A DNA stretch of 64,000 nt from RH-AL1 sp965277735 (GCA_965277735.1 CBDIDO010000001.1:310001-374000), one strand, 5' to 3'; numbered from the stretch's first letter, positions 44,074 to 53,842 are shown. The notes: generated from the letters alone by a model not told the origin. Translations and numbers: made by a program.

Positions 44074-44276
44074 CACTTTCCTGGTTGAATCAGATCGAGC
44101 GCAGGTTTGCGCTCATCACTTTGCGCGAAATCCGACGCGGCGCGATCGTCGACGCCAAGGATCTGGTTGCCACGATCGAGTTTTTGATTGCCCCTACAAC
44201 GTCAAGGCGACCGTGAAATGGATAGCCACAGCAAAGCATCTTCGCTGACTTTAAGTCATTAACGGGACGGCGCACA
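44074..44276 (+). pseudogene. IS630-family remnant abutting tamB
   Basis: About 200 bases match the 3' end of the IS630 transposase at 20751: LNQIERRFALITLREIRRG and DAKDLVATIEF, then a frameshift to YNVKAT and WIATAK. The end keeps ACGGGACGGCGCACA, like the right inverted repeat. It stops four bases from the tamB stop codon, so this element end lies right at the 3' edge of that gene. Confidence 0.75.
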
Positions 44277-44279
44277 AGT

Positions 44280-47200
44280 CTAATATTCGATCTCGCTGCC
44301 GACGCCGACGGAGGTCGAGCCGTTGGAGCGCACGTCGGATTGCACGCGCAGGTGCTTGGTCACCGCGACATCGGCGGAGAGGCCCGTCTGGTCCGCCGTG
44401 GCGCCGGTGACGACGCCGACGCTGACCCGGTCGCCGAGCGCGCGCGAGAGCTTCGACATCAGCCCGTCGTCGCCGCTGGCCGACGGTGTCACGCCGAGCG
44501 ATGACATCATTTTCTGGTAGACGCCGTCGCCGTCGCCCGAGAATTGCGCCGCCGCCTGCGCCAGCTGCAGCGCCTGGAAGCCGGACAGGCTGCCCGACGG
44601 CTTTTGGAACATCACCCGCGACAGCACCTCGTCCTGCGGCAGGTCGGGGATGGAGGAGAACTTAAACTTCGGCGCCGTCGCCGGGCCGGTCACCGCGATC
44701 TGCGCGGTGATGTCGGGCGCGGCGATCTGCGCGGCGAAGTCGACCTCCGGCATCAGGTCGCCCGAGAAGGTCACCTTGCCCTTGCTGAAGGTCAGCGTCT
44801 TGCCGAGCGCGGCGATGGTGCCGTGCTGCAGGTCGAAGGCGCCCTGCGGCACCGGCTTTTCCGTCGAGCCGGTGACGTGCAGGTTGCCGCCGAGCTCGGC
44901 ATCGATGCCGCGGCCGCGCACGAACAGCCCGTTCTCGGCCGCGACGGTGACGTCGAGCGCGGCCTCAAACAGCGAGGGCCGGCCCCTGATGCCCCTGCTG
45001 CCCTTCGCGGCGAGCCGCTCCGCCTTGCGCGCGGCCGCGATCTTGGCGGCGAGCGCTGCCGGCGGGTTCACATGCGTCACGTTGCCGATCGGCTGCAGCG
45101 TCGTCGGCAGCCGGTCCGGCACGCCGACCAGGGCGCGTGTGAGGTCGACGCGGCCGGCGACGCGCGGGGCCCGCGCCAGCGCGCCGGACAGCGTGAGGTC
45201 GAGGTTCGCGGTGGCTGTCATCAGGCTCGAGGCGACGAGCTGCGCGTCGTGCCCCTGCAGCGCGATGCGGCCGGGGAAGCCGGCAGCGGGGTCGAGCTTG
45301 ACGTCGCCGGAACCCGACAGCTTGCCGCCGTTCGGCGTCGACGCGGCAAGCCGCTCGATCGCGACGTGGTCGCCGTTGGCGGCCATCCGCGCCTCGATGC
45401 CGTCGAGGCGGACGCCGAGCAGCGCGTCGCGGAAGCTGCCGCCGCTCATCGTCGCGGTGCCGGCGACGCGCGGCGCCGCGCTAGTGCCGCCGAGCTTGGC
45501 ATCGACGAGCACGCTGCCGGTGACCGTACGGCCGTCCGCCGAGAGCCGCGCATTGGCGACCGCTGCGTCGAGCTTGCCGCGCAGCGAGAGATCGAGGAGG
45601 CCGGTGGCGTCGAGCGGCAGCGAGCCACTCGCCTGCAGCATGCCGGCGCGCCCGGCGGCGATCTTCGCGTCGAGCGAGGCGCGGTGGTGCTCGAGCCGGC
45701 CGCTCGCGGCGACGTCGATCGGCGGCACGCCGGCGTCCCGAGCCTGCGGCACGACGAGGTGCTTGATCGTCAAATGGTAGGGGCCGGTCGGATCGGCGGG
45801 TGTGCCCCCGATGCGCGCGTCGGCGTCGAGCGTGCCGCCGAGTGCGAGGCCGGGCACCGCGATATCGGCGGCCGCGAGCGGGATCGCCTTCGCGTCGAGC
45901 GTGAGATCGAGGCTCTTGCCGGCCCGTCCGGCGACGGCGAGGCGGCCGCCCGCGATGCCAAGCGCCAGGTGATCGATCGCGACGCCGCCGTCGGCGAGCG
46001 TGAGGCTGGCGGGGCCGGTCAGAGCGATCCGGCGCGCGCCGCGCCGCGCCGCGAAGCTCGCAAGATCGAAGCGGGTTGCCGCGCCCGACACCAGCGCGCC
46101 GGCGGCGTCGAGATCGAAGCCCGCCGTGCGGGCCGCGAGCGTGATCGCGCTGCGCGCCGCCGAGCCCTTGGCCGCAAACGAGGCGGTCGAGATCGTTTGA
46201 CCCGCGACGACCGCCCGGTCGAGCTTGGCGTCGGCATCGATGATCGGCCGCCCGTAGAGGTCGCTCGCCGCCGCGCGCACCGAGACCGCGTGCACGCTCG
46301 CCGGCCCCACGAAGAGATTGTCGGCGCGGGCGGTCAGCGTCGCGTTCTGCCGCGCGTCGGGCGCCGCGAGGGTGGCGTCGAGCGCCAGCGTGCCGCCGAG
46401 CCTGGTCAGCGCCAGGGGCGAGAGATCATCGAGATTGCCGGCCGCGAGGCGCAAGCTGCCGTCGATCAGCTTGGAGCCGTCGATGTGGCCCGAGCCCTGC
46501 AAGCTCACCGAGCCAATCGCGACATCGAGCTTGGAGAGGTCCCAGCCCTTGTCGTGCCGCGCCAGCGTAAGGCGGCCACGCGCGAGCTTGCGGTCGACGC
46601 CGCCGTCGAGCGTCGCGCTGGCCGTGGCGGCGCCGCGCGGGTCGATCACCTGCGCCGCCAGCGCGAGATGCGGGATCGGCCGGCCGAGCGCGGTGGCGTT
46701 GTCGAGCGCGGCGTCGAGCGACAGGGTCGGCCGGTCGAGCCCGCCGGCCACATGCGCGTCGAGGTGCGCCGTGCCGGTCAGCCGCGGATCGGCCTTGGCA
46801 AGGTCCGGCAGGGTCACGTGGGCGTCGATCGCCGAGGGTTTCGCCGGATCCTCCTTGGCCGGGATCGCGCCGGCGACGCGGGCCGACAGATGCGCGGCGT
46901 CGAGAACGAGATCGTCGATCCTCAAACTGTCGTCGGCGAGCTGCAGTTTGCCGTGCGCATCGACCTTGCCACCGAGCAGGCCGTCGACGGCAGGAAGCCC
47001 CGTCGCGAGGTCGCGGCCCGATGCGGCGAGGGCGGCACGCATGGTCTGCGTGTCGGGGGTGCCGTCGAGATCGAGGCCGGCGGCAACGGAGCCGGCGAGG
47101 CGCAGGCCGGCGAGGTCGCCGATGCGCGACAAGTCAGGCGCGCGGGCGGTCAGGCGGCCGTGCACGTGCGACGCGGCGATGTCGCCGGCATAGGCGAGCG

Positions 47201-48599
47201 CGGCGGTCGGCGTCTCGGCGGTGAGCGTGTCGAAGGTCGCGACACCATGGCGATCGAGCCGACCGGCGAGCGCCAGCTTGGCGCTGCCGCCGATCGCACT
47301 GGCTAGGCGGACGTCGTGCGAGGCGATACCGGACGCGGTGGCGCCGCCTTCGAACGCGACGCGCGTGTCGGCGCTGGCGATGTCGCCGCTCGGCGCCGCG
47401 GTGAAGCGCACGTCGAGCGCGCCGAGCCGGCCCTGCGGCAGGTCGGCGTCGGCCAGCGCCAGCGCGGCGCGGATGCGCGGGCGGCGCACGGTGCCCTGCG
47501 CGGCAGCGTCGAGCACCAGCTTGCGGATCGTGGCGCCGGCGAGCGCGGTCGCGTCGCCCTGGCTGGGCACCGCGCGCATTGCGAGATCGAAGTCCATCGT
47601 CGAATCCGCGCCGAGCGTGCCGTGCGCGTCGAGGCGGGCGAGATGCGAGGTAAGCGCGACGCGATCGAGCGCGAAGCCGCCGTCGTCGCCGAAACGCGCG
47701 TCGCCGGCGAGATCGGTATTGCCCTCGAAGACCGGCGCCGCGACCGACGGCAGCAACACGCCGAGCCGGCCGCCGACGCGCACAGCGAGGTCGCGGCCGG
47801 CCTCGTGCCGCTGGAGCGTTAGCGCGCCGGCGGCGTCAATGGCAGGCCCGGCACGGAAGTCGAGGCGTCCCGCGAAGGAATCGAGCGTGCCGTCGCCGCC
47901 GAGGCGGAAGGTGACGGGCGGCTCGCCCTGCAGATGCGCGACCTTCGAGAGCAGACCGCCCGGCGGCTCGTGGAGCGCGACCTTCACGCGCAAGGCTTGG
48001 CCCTTCGGCACGTAGTCGAATGCGACCTTCAGCGAACCGGGGCTGTCGAGCCGCTTCCCGTCGAGCGAGAATTTCAGGCCCTCCGACGGAGAGCCGAGTA
48101 TCGTTTCGCCGGTCGCCGCGGCGCGCATCGCCGTGCCGAGGATCGGCGCGCCGAGGTCGAGGTTCGCCATCGCGAATTGCTTGATCTCAACCTTCACCGG
48201 CAGATCAGGCAGCAGCTGGTCGTCCTTCGCGTCCTTCGGCTTGGGCGAGCGCAGCGGGCGGCGGAGGATTTCGAGATGGGCGATTTCGAGATCGTCGACC
48301 TCGAGCCGGCGCAGCAACAATGCGGCGCGGCGCCAGACGAGGCGCGCGCGATCGAGCTTCAGCCACGGCCCGTCGCGATCCGAGATCACCAGGTCGCGGA
48401 TCGTCGCGTCCGACGACAGCGCGCCGTCGACGCCGCCGATATGCACTTGCGTCGACGAGGTCGAGAGCGCGCTTGAGATCAGCGAGGCGAGATAGCCCTG
48501 CTGGTCGTCGGTGCCGCTCGCGCGGCCGACGAAGGCAAGGCCGCCGGCGCCCGCCGCGACCGTCACGGCGAGGAGGCCCGCAAGAGCGAGGCGGCGCAT
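44280..48599 (-). CDS. tamB: TamB, inner-membrane translocation and assembly module subunit
   Basis: A 1439-residue TamB/DUF490 protein. A single N-terminal hydrophobic anchor (about residues 3-25) is followed by a very long repetitive beta region built of alternating D-A-x-L-x-G-type strands, which spans the periplasm as a lipid-conducting beta-taco. The C-terminal DUF490 domain includes GNLHVTGSTEKPVPQG and FDLQHGTIAALGKTLTFSKG, then PEVDFAAQIAAPDITAQIAV, LSRVMFQKPSGSL and the closing KHLRVQSDVRSNG. With TamA it supports outer-membrane protein insertion and phospholipid transport. The ATG overlaps the tamA stop (ATGA). Length is at the upper end of the family. Codon bias gives long false frames on the plus strand. 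Confidence 0.92.
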   Translation of the reverse strand: MRRLALAGLLAVTVAAGAGGLAFVGRASGTDDQQGYLASLISSALSTSSTQVHIGGVDGALSSDATIRDLVISDRDGPWLKLDRARLVWRRAALLLRRLEVDDLEIAHLEILRRPLRSPKPKDAKDDQLLPDLPVKVEIKQFAMANLDLGAPILGTAMRAAATGETILGSPSEGLKFSLDGKRLDSPGSLKVAFDYVPKGQALRVKVALHEPPGGLLSKVAHLQGEPPVTFRLGGDGTLDSFAGRLDFRAGPAIDAAGALTLQRHEAGRDLAVRVGGRLGVLLPSVAAPVFEGNTDLAGDARFGDDGGFALDRVALTSHLARLDAHGTLGADSTMDFDLAMRAVPSQGDATALAGATIRKLVLDAAAQGTVRRPRIRAALALADADLPQGRLGALDVRFTAAPSGDIASADTRVAFEGGATASGIASHDVRLASAIGGSAKLALAGRLDRHGVATFDTLTAETPTAALAYAGDIAASHVHGRLTARAPDLSRIGDLAGLRLAGSVAAGLDLDGTPDTQTMRAALAASGRDLATGLPAVDGLLGGKVDAHGKLQLADDSLRIDDLVLDAAHLSARVAGAIPAKEDPAKPSAIDAHVTLPDLAKADPRLTGTAHLDAHVAGGLDRPTLSLDAALDNATALGRPIPHLALAAQVIDPRGAATASATLDGGVDRKLARGRLTLARHDKGWDLSKLDVAIGSVSLQGSGHIDGSKLIDGSLRLAAGNLDDLSPLALTRLGGTLALDATLAAPDARQNATLTARADNLFVGPASVHAVSVRAAASDLYGRPIIDADAKLDRAVVAGQTISTASFAAKGSAARSAITLAARTAGFDLDAAGALVSGAATRFDLASFAARRGARRIALTGPASLTLADGGVAIDHLALGIAGGRLAVAGRAGKSLDLTLDAKAIPLAAADIAVPGLALGGTLDADARIGGTPADPTGPYHLTIKHLVVPQARDAGVPPIDVAASGRLEHHRASLDAKIAAGRAGMLQASGSLPLDATGLLDLSLRGKLDAAVANARLSADGRTVTGSVLVDAKLGGTSAAPRVAGTATMSGGSFRDALLGVRLDGIEARMAANGDHVAIERLAASTPNGGKLSGSGDVKLDPAAGFPGRIALQGHDAQLVASSLMTATANLDLTLSGALARAPRVAGRVDLTRALVGVPDRLPTTLQPIGNVTHVNPPAALAAKIAAARKAERLAAKGSRGIRGRPSLFEAALDVTVAAENGLFVRGRGIDAELGGNLHVTGSTEKPVPQGAFDLQHGTIAALGKTLTFSKGKVTFSGDLMPEVDFAAQIAAPDITAQIAVTGPATAPKFKFSSIPDLPQDEVLSRVMFQKPSGSLSGFQALQLAQAAAQFSGDGDGVYQKMMSSLGVTPSASGDDGLMSKLSRALGDRVSVGVVTGATADQTGLSADVAVTKHLRVQSDVRSNGSTSVGVGSEIEY

Positions 48600-50605
48600 C
48601 AGAACGCCTGCCCGATGCTGACGTAGACGGCGATGGGGCTGTCGCCGTGGCGGCGGTTGACCGGTGTCGCCACGTCGAAGCGGATCGGCCCGATCGGCGT
48701 GATGTAGCGCAGGCCCAGGCCGGCGCCGATGCCGACGTAGTCGTCGAAATTCGGCAGGTTCGAGCGGAACGCGCCGCCGACGTCGATGAAGGGCACGAGC
48801 CCGATCATCTGCGTGACCTTCACGCGCGCCTCCAGCGAGCCTTCGAGTTCGCTGCGGCCGCCGGTGATCTGGTTGTAGACCAGCGGCGAGATGGTGCCGA
48901 GCGTGAAGCCGCGCACCGAGCCGCCGCCGGCATAGAAGCGCTCCTCGGCCGGGATGTTGGCGAGCGACGCGCCGGTGAGGGAGCCGGCGGCGATGCGCCC
49001 GGCGAGCACGTATCGCGCATCCTCGTCGAGCGCGTAATAGGTCGAGGCGGCGGCGCGCGCTTCGACGAGATTGACCGTCGAGCCGACCGCGCGGCCGTAG
49101 CCGTCGAGGTCGCCGGTGATGCGCACGCCGCGCGTCGGATCGAGCAGGCTGTCGGTCGAGTCGTAGCGCACGCCGGTCGTGCCGCCGACGAGCGCGGCCG
49201 ACGTCTGGCCGAGCACGTCCGTCGAATACGAGTTCTTGCCCTGGAAGCCGGCCTGCACCGAAAACGTATCGGAGAAGCGATGCACGATGGCGATCGTGCC
49301 GCCTTCCTCGCTCGCGGTATAGCCGCCGAAGGCCTGGCTGCCGACGCGCGTGCGGTTGGCCGCGGTGTCGAGCAGCAGGTCGTTCGACGAGCCGAACAGG
49401 CCTGGCTTGAGGAAGCTCGCGCCGATGCGGCCGCCGAGGTCGGAGAAGCGGACGTCGTTGATGCCCTCGTAGGACGAGCCGTCGATGCGCGGCAGCAGCG
49501 ACACGTCGGCCTGCAGGCGCAGCTTCTCGCCGTTGCCGAACAGGTTGCGGTCCTCGTAATAGGTGGTGATCCCGGGGCCATCGAGCGTCGAGTAGCGCGC
49601 GGCGATGCCGATAACATGGTGGGGCCGCTCGGTGACGTCGATGAAGATCGGCACGTTGCCGTCGGCATCGAGCGATTCGCCCTCGCGGATGCGCACGCTG
49701 CCGATTGCCGGGATGCGGGCGATCGAGCGCCGGGTCTCCTCCAGCGCCTCGGTGCCGTAGGGCTGGCCGCGCTTCATGTAGACGTGCGAGGCGACGACCG
49801 GCACCGGCACGGCCTTGGTGCCTGATATCGTCACCTCACCGATGCCGGCCTTCGGCCCGGCGACGATGGCAAGGCGCAGGTCCATCGCATGCGCGGCATG
49901 GTCGACGCTCGCGGCCAGGTCGCCGATCCTAGCGAGCGGGTGGCCGTGCGCCTTGATCCAGTCGACGAGGCGGATCTGTGCCGCCCGTATGTCGTCGGCC
50001 CGCGCCGGATCGCCCGGCCGCAGCCGGAAGGCGAGGCGCGGCAGCTTGTCGGGGGCGAGCTCGCGCGGATAGTCGACGTCGAGCCGGCGGAGCTTGGTGA
50101 GCGGGCCGAGCGTGGCGACGAACTTCACCGGCACCACCCGGCTGTTGCGGAGCGTGTCCGCCCGCGTGGCTCCGGCGGCGAGGCCGGCCTCGTCGAAGGT
50201 CGCGGGCGCGCCGTCGACCTCGACCCGGATCTGCGCGTCGTAATAGCCGAGCGCCGAGAGGGCATCGAGCAGCTGGCCCGAATCTGCGGCGAGCCGGCGC
50301 ATCAGGCCGTCGCCGTCGGGCGGCGCGTCGTGGCGCAGCTTGTAGGTCGCGGAAGCGTCGCGCAGCGCCTGGGCAACGGACTCCGCCGCGTCCTTGTCGC
50401 CCTCTGCTTCGATCGCGACCTTGTAGGGCAGGGTGGTCGGGCTGACGCCCGCCGGCGTGTCGTCCTTGCCAAACAGCCCGAAGAACGGATCAAAAGCGGC
50501 GGCCGGCGAGATTCCGGCGACGGACAGGGCCACGGCGACGAGCGCGGCGCGGCGAAGCGATCGGCCCGGGGCCTGCGCCAGGTGTCGTGTTGGGACACCG
50601 GCCAT
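48599..50605 (-). CDS. tamA: TamA, outer-membrane BamA-family assembly protein
   Basis: A 668-residue outer-membrane protein with a Sec signal (RRAALVAVALSVAGISPAAA, about residues 17-36), three POTRA domains (about 55-320) and a 16-strand barrel. Barrel marks include GIAARYSTLDGPGITTYYED and DRNLFGNGEKL, the lid-lock motif RFYAGGGSVRGFTLGT, and the C-terminal IGPIRFDVATPVNR and VYVSIGQAF with the terminal Phe. It works with TamB. The ATG at 50605 is taken because the signal peptide begins there; open sequence upstream to 50725 lacks a good ribosome site for any start. The tamA-tamB order and overlap are standard. Confidence 0.92.
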   Translation of the reverse strand: MAGVPTRHLAQAPGRSLRRAALVAVALSVAGISPAAAFDPFFGLFGKDDTPAGVSPTTLPYKVAIEAEGDKDAAESVAQALRDASATYKLRHDAPPDGDGLMRRLAADSGQLLDALSALGYYDAQIRVEVDGAPATFDEAGLAAGATRADTLRNSRVVPVKFVATLGPLTKLRRLDVDYPRELAPDKLPRLAFRLRPGDPARADDIRAAQIRLVDWIKAHGHPLARIGDLAASVDHAAHAMDLRLAIVAGPKAGIGEVTISGTKAVPVPVVASHVYMKRGQPYGTEALEETRRSIARIPAIGSVRIREGESLDADGNVPIFIDVTERPHHVIGIAARYSTLDGPGITTYYEDRNLFGNGEKLRLQADVSLLPRIDGSSYEGINDVRFSDLGGRIGASFLKPGLFGSSNDLLLDTAANRTRVGSQAFGGYTASEEGGTIAIVHRFSDTFSVQAGFQGKNSYSTDVLGQTSAALVGGTTGVRYDSTDSLLDPTRGVRITGDLDGYGRAVGSTVNLVEARAAASTYYALDEDARYVLAGRIAAGSLTGASLANIPAEERFYAGGGSVRGFTLGTISPLVYNQITGGRSELEGSLEARVKVTQMIGLVPFIDVGGAFRSNLPNFDDYVGIGAGLGLRYITPIGPIRFDVATPVNRRHGDSPIAVYVSIGQAF

Positions 50606-51402
50606 GGAAGGAAAAATCTCGCGCGAGATGGGCTGCAATCCACTCGTTGAACCCAGCTTGCTCGGCTGGCTCTTCATCTCCAGGTCGGTACCGTCAGGGG
50701 TAACCCAAAGCTTTGGCTCAGGCAAACCAGTAGCGACGCCGGCTCTGGGCCGCTTAAGCCAAAGCTCAAGCTCGGCGGTGAGTCGTCATCGAGCGCAGGC
50801 GAAAGCCGCCGCCATCCGCGGCGTGAATGACCTGGCACCACCTAGGAACTCGGCATCGAGCAGCCCGCGTCGAACGCGAGGTTAGGCCGGCGGCGGCCCC
50901 AAAGCGCTTCCGACCACCTCGATGATCTTCGCGAGATCAGCGTGCGCCGCTCCGAGATCGCGCTCAAGGCTCGCTGCCCGAGAGATGTCTTGTGCGGCAA
51001 GGCTTTGAGTCGCTGCGCGCGCTTACCTTCCGCCCTCAGGCTCGCGGTCATGGCGTCGCGTTGTGTCTTGGCGTTCTTGAGCTCCTCAGCCAGCGTGCGA
51101 TTGTGCTCCTCGAGTTCATGATTCGAGGCCTCGAAAGCTTGACCGTGCGCCTCGAGTTCTTGGATGCGCGTCGCCATCCCACTCGATGAGAGGGCGCAAG
51201 CTTTACCGCCTCGAGGACACCAGAATTGTCGACGTCCATGTTCGGCGTTAGAGGCGTCTCAGGCGCCATCGGTGCGACATCGTCTTGCGCTGGAGGTGAC
51301 GGTCGAAGTCTCGCAGCAGCTCGCGGTCGAGGTACTCAAGGTTTTGGATCCTTGTTGTCAATTTAGCATTCATCCACTGCGCGAAGAGGCGACAAGTATA
51401 AA
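50606..51402. other. Upstream region of tamAB with a possible coiled-coil remnant
   Basis: About 800 bases. A minus-strand frame at 50842-51177 starts MATRIQELEAHGQAFEASNH and continues ELEEHNRTLAEELKN, a convincing coiled coil of about 55 residues, before turning into basic low-complexity sequence. It could be the head of a truncated gene, but no family is recognised. The tamA promoter should lie between 50606 and 50840. Confidence 0.35.
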
Positions 51403-51936
51403 GTGATCCAGTTCCGCACCCGGCTATGCCGCGAGCCAGCGCATCCGCAGCACATCGAAGAGGCGTTCAGCTGGATGAAGACGATCGGCGGCATGCGTCG
51501 GCCGATGCTGCGCTGTACCGATCGCGTCGGATGGTCCTTTACCTTCGTCGCCGCCGCCTACAATCTCGTGAGACTGCCGAAGCTCCTCAGCGACGTGAGG
51601 AAGTCGCAAAACCCGATTGTCGGTCGCTGGCGGATCATCGAGGCGGACCTGTGGGACCGCGACTATCTCGACCTCTGCGGACCGGCCATGCTGATCGTTG
51701 GCACCGACGGACAGGGCGAGATCGCTTACGGCGCGATGCAGGCAGCTCTCGACATCGCCTACGGTGCCGACGACATCGACTTCAAATGGTGCGGCTTCGA
51801 CGAAATGGATGAAGCTCGGGGTTCCGGCTCCGCCGAACTTCAAGACGACGGCTCCATCAGCATCGAAATCGCCTATCATCTCGGCGATGAAGCCGTCCTC
51901 AGAGCCACGAGGGAGCCTTCTTCAGCATCCTGTTAG
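51403..51936 (+). CDS. Small hypothetical protein fused in frame to an IS5 transposase tail
   Basis: The 177-codon frame joins two parts. Residues 1-63 are the IS5 transposase tail; residues 67-177 are a separate, complete small protein (NPIVGRWRIIEADLWDRDYL, DLCGPAMLIVGTDGQGEIAY, FKWCGFDEMDEARGSGSAEL). That second part is a recognisable family of about 110 residues found in many bacteria, with a beta-rich fold and acidic ends, but no known function. The native start codon seems lost at the junction; a GTG at 51595 could serve. So the gene is either read as a chimera from an upstream start or initiated at the GTG. Confidence 0.6.
   Translation: MIQFRTRLCREPAHPQHIEEAFSWMKTIGGMRRPMLRCTDRVGWSFTFVAAAYNLVRLPKLLSDVRKSQNPIVGRWRIIEADLWDRDYLDLCGPAMLIVGTDGQGEIAYGAMQAALDIAYGADDIDFKWCGFDEMDEARGSGSAELQDDGSISIEIAYHLGDEAVLRATREPSSASC
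51406..51594 (+). mobile_element. IS5-family transposase C-terminal remnant
   Basis: 63 codons match the end of IS5-type transposases: HIEEAFSWMKTIGGMRRPML, CTDRVGWSFTFVAAAYNL and VRLPKLL. The Glu in HIEEAF is the last catalytic residue. All upstream parts are missing. The remnant runs in frame into the next gene. Confidence 0.75.
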
Positions 51937-52014
51937 TTAGGTCGCTTCGCGCCCAAAGGCGCCTTGCGTGCGCCAACGGCGAAAGCGCGGATGTCAACCT
52001 ATGGAGGGGCGAGT

Positions 52015-52269
52015 ATGGACGACCAAGAATGGGAGGCGATTGTTGACGATGCTCAGGAGCACCTTCTCTCATCGTCGAACGTGGTCACGACCGACCAAGT
52101 GGCGCTTTTCGTTGAGGAGATCCTTGATCAGCCTTTGGAACTCGAGGATCGTCAGCACATCGTGAGACTGCTAGCAGCGCATCCCTCCCTGGTGCCAGCA
52201 GGCCCTGTATCAGATCTATGGAAGCGAGGCACCAATCCCAGTTCTCCCAACCAAGACTCATCGAAATAG
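52015..52269 (+). CDS. Small hypothetical acidic protein
   Basis: An 84-residue protein from ATG at 52015, with GGAGGGG 6 bases upstream. The sequence is acidic and helical (MDDQEWEAIVDDAQEHLLSS, ALFVEEILDQPLELEDRQHI). No family is recognised. It follows the chimeric gene by 78 bases on the same strand and may be co-transcribed with it. The good ribosome site and ordinary codon use argue that it is real. Confidence 0.55.
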   Translation: MDDQEWEAIVDDAQEHLLSSSNVVTTDQVALFVEEILDQPLELEDRQHIVRLLAAHPSLVPAGPVSDLWKRGTNPSSPNQDSSK

Positions 52270-52431
52270 ATTACGCTGGAGCGCAGTGGAATGAACCATC
52301 TTGCGCCATTTTCGGTGAACAGCTGCCAGCGACCCGCAGTATGTTTGACTGGCCGGCGACCGTTGGCGTCCTGCCGTTCAACCCGCGACCGCGGTGCGCG
52401 GGCCAAAACACTTGGCAAGCGGCTGATACGG

Positions 52432-52575
52432 TGATCCGCACCGGCAAGCGCGCGGCGCAGATGTTAATGAAAGCGCGCATCCTGCTCGCCGCGGACGTCG
52501 ACGGTCCGGTACTGAGCGATAGCCGCATCGTCGAGATGCTCGGCACGAACCGCTCAAGCGTGGAGCGCATGCGGC
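52432..52575 (+). pseudogene. IS630-family transposase remnant cut by IS3
   Basis: 48 codons read AAQMLMKARILLAADVDGPV, LSDSRIVEMLGTNRSSVERM and R, matching the N-terminal helix-turn-helix of IS630 transposases. The match ends exactly where the IS3 inverted repeat begins at 52576. No second half is found on the other side of IS3. Confidence 0.65.
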
Positions 52576-52641
52576 TGGTCTGCCCCCTGAGAAGTGGTCC
52601 TCCCTGATGTATGGCTTTTTGCCGTGGAGGAGGATTTCAGA

Positions 52642-52920
52642 ATGCCGAGGAAGCGCCACAAGGCGGAGGAGATCGTCGCCAAGTTACGGCAGGTCGATGT
52701 GTTGGTCTCGCAAGGCAAAGCTGTCGCTGAGGCCGTGCGGGCGATCGAGGTCACCGAGGTGACGTACTACCGCTGGCGTCAGGAGTACGGCGGCCTGAAG
52801 GGCGACCAGGTCAAGCGGCTCAAGGATCTGGAGGCCGAGAACACGCGATTGCGACGCGCTGTATCGGATCTGACGCTGGAGAAGCTGATCCTGAAGGAAG
52901 CCGCCTCGGGAAACTACTGA
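52642..52920 (+). CDS. IS3-family transposase OrfA
   Basis: A 92-residue helix-turn-helix protein: MPRKRHKAEEIVAKLRQVDV, a turn with VTEVTYYRWRQEYGG, and the leucine-zipper-like LKDLEAENTRLRRAVSDLTL. GGAGGAGG lies upstream of the ATG. The orfB frame is entered by a -1 slip close to its stop. Confidence 0.9.
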   Translation: MPRKRHKAEEIVAKLRQVDVLVSQGKAVAEAVRAIEVTEVTYYRWRQEYGGLKGDQVKRLKDLEAENTRLRRAVSDLTLEKLILKEAASGNY

Positions 52921-53808
52921 GCCCAGCCCGTCGTCGTGCTTGTGTCGATCAGGTCGTCGAAAAGCACGGCGTGTCGGAGCGCTTCGCCTGCCGGGTTCTT
53001 GGCCAGCATCGCTCGACGCAACGCAAGATCCCGACGACACGCGATGACGAGGCGGCGCTCACCGCCGACATCATCGCCCTTGCAGTTCAATACGGCCGCT
53101 ACGGCTATCGTCGCATCACGGCGATGCTGCACCAGGCCGGCTGGACGGTGAACCGCAAGCGTGTCGAACGGATCTGGCGGCGGGAGGGGCTCAAGGTTCC
53201 ACAGAAACAGCCGAAGAGGGGCCGTCTATGGCTCAACGACGGATCGTGCCTTCGGCTCAAGCCGGAGCATCCCAACCACGTCTGGTCCTACGATTTCGTC
53301 GAGGACCGGACGCACGATCGACGGAAGATCCGCATGCTGAATGTCATCGACGAATTTACGCGAGAGTGCCTGGCGATCCGGGTCAGCCGAAAGCTGAACG
53401 CGACCGACGTCATCGACGTGCTCTCGGACCTGTTCATCCTGTGCGGCGTCCCAGGTCACATCCGCTCCGACAACGGCCCCGAGTTCATCGCCAAATCGGT
53501 TCGCGAATGGATCGTCGCCGTTGGAGCTCGAACGGCATACATCGCGCCTGGGAGAAATTGGGAAAATGGCTACTGCGAAAGCTTCAACTCGAAGCTTCGC
53601 GACGAACTGCTGAACGGCGAGATCTTCTACTCGCTCAACGAAGCCAAGGTCATCATCGAGAGCTGGCGGCGACTACAACACGATCCGCCCGCACTCGTCG
53701 CTCGCCTACCGGCCGCCGTCACCCGAAACCCTGGTGTGGCCGGCTGCGCAACCCGGACCAGCTACCCCGGCCACCCCAGCCCTCGCCCTCAGGCCGACCA
53801 TGAACTAA
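52917..53808 (+). pseudogene. IS3-family transposase OrfB (DDE) with a frameshift near the end
   Basis: From LSPARRRACVDQVVEKHGVS the frame runs through YDFVEDRTHDRRKIRMLNVI, HIRSDNGPEFIAKSVREW and GYCESFNSKLRDELLNGEIF (DDE triad complete) to IIESWR. Near 53670 one added (or two lost) bases throw off the usual DYNTIRPHSSLAYRPPSPE ending, which can be read in the next frame to a TAA at 53806. Only the C-terminal tail is affected. Confidence 0.82.
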
Positions 53809-53842
53809 GATAAACCCCGGACCACTCAGTGGGGGCCGACCA

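Larger units (their letters stand above)
52576..53842 (+). mobile_element. IS3-family element with damaged orfB
   Basis: Inverted repeats TGGTCTGCCCCC (left) and TGGTCGGCCCCC (opposite strand, right) bound a 1267-base unit with orfA and orfB. It belongs to a different IS3 branch from the IS407-group copies. No target duplication is visible. Left of it lies an IS630 stump and right of it the stump of a sensor kinase gene, so it marks a deletion junction. Confidence 0.85.

Noticed and set aside
44544..47306. A 920-codon open frame on the plus strand opposite tamB
   Set aside because: It is Arg, Ala and Glu rich with no fold-like pattern, has no ribosome site, and mirrors the codon bias of tamB on the other strand. 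tamB itself has clear family motifs.
48320..49825. A 501-codon plus-strand frame opposite tamA/tamB
   Set aside because: Same antisense effect of GC-rich codons; it crosses the tamA-tamB overlap and shows no domain.
50842..51177. Coiled-coil minus-strand frame upstream of tamA as a real gene
   Set aside because: Only the first half looks like protein and no family is evident; kept as a possible remnant inside the intergenic entry.
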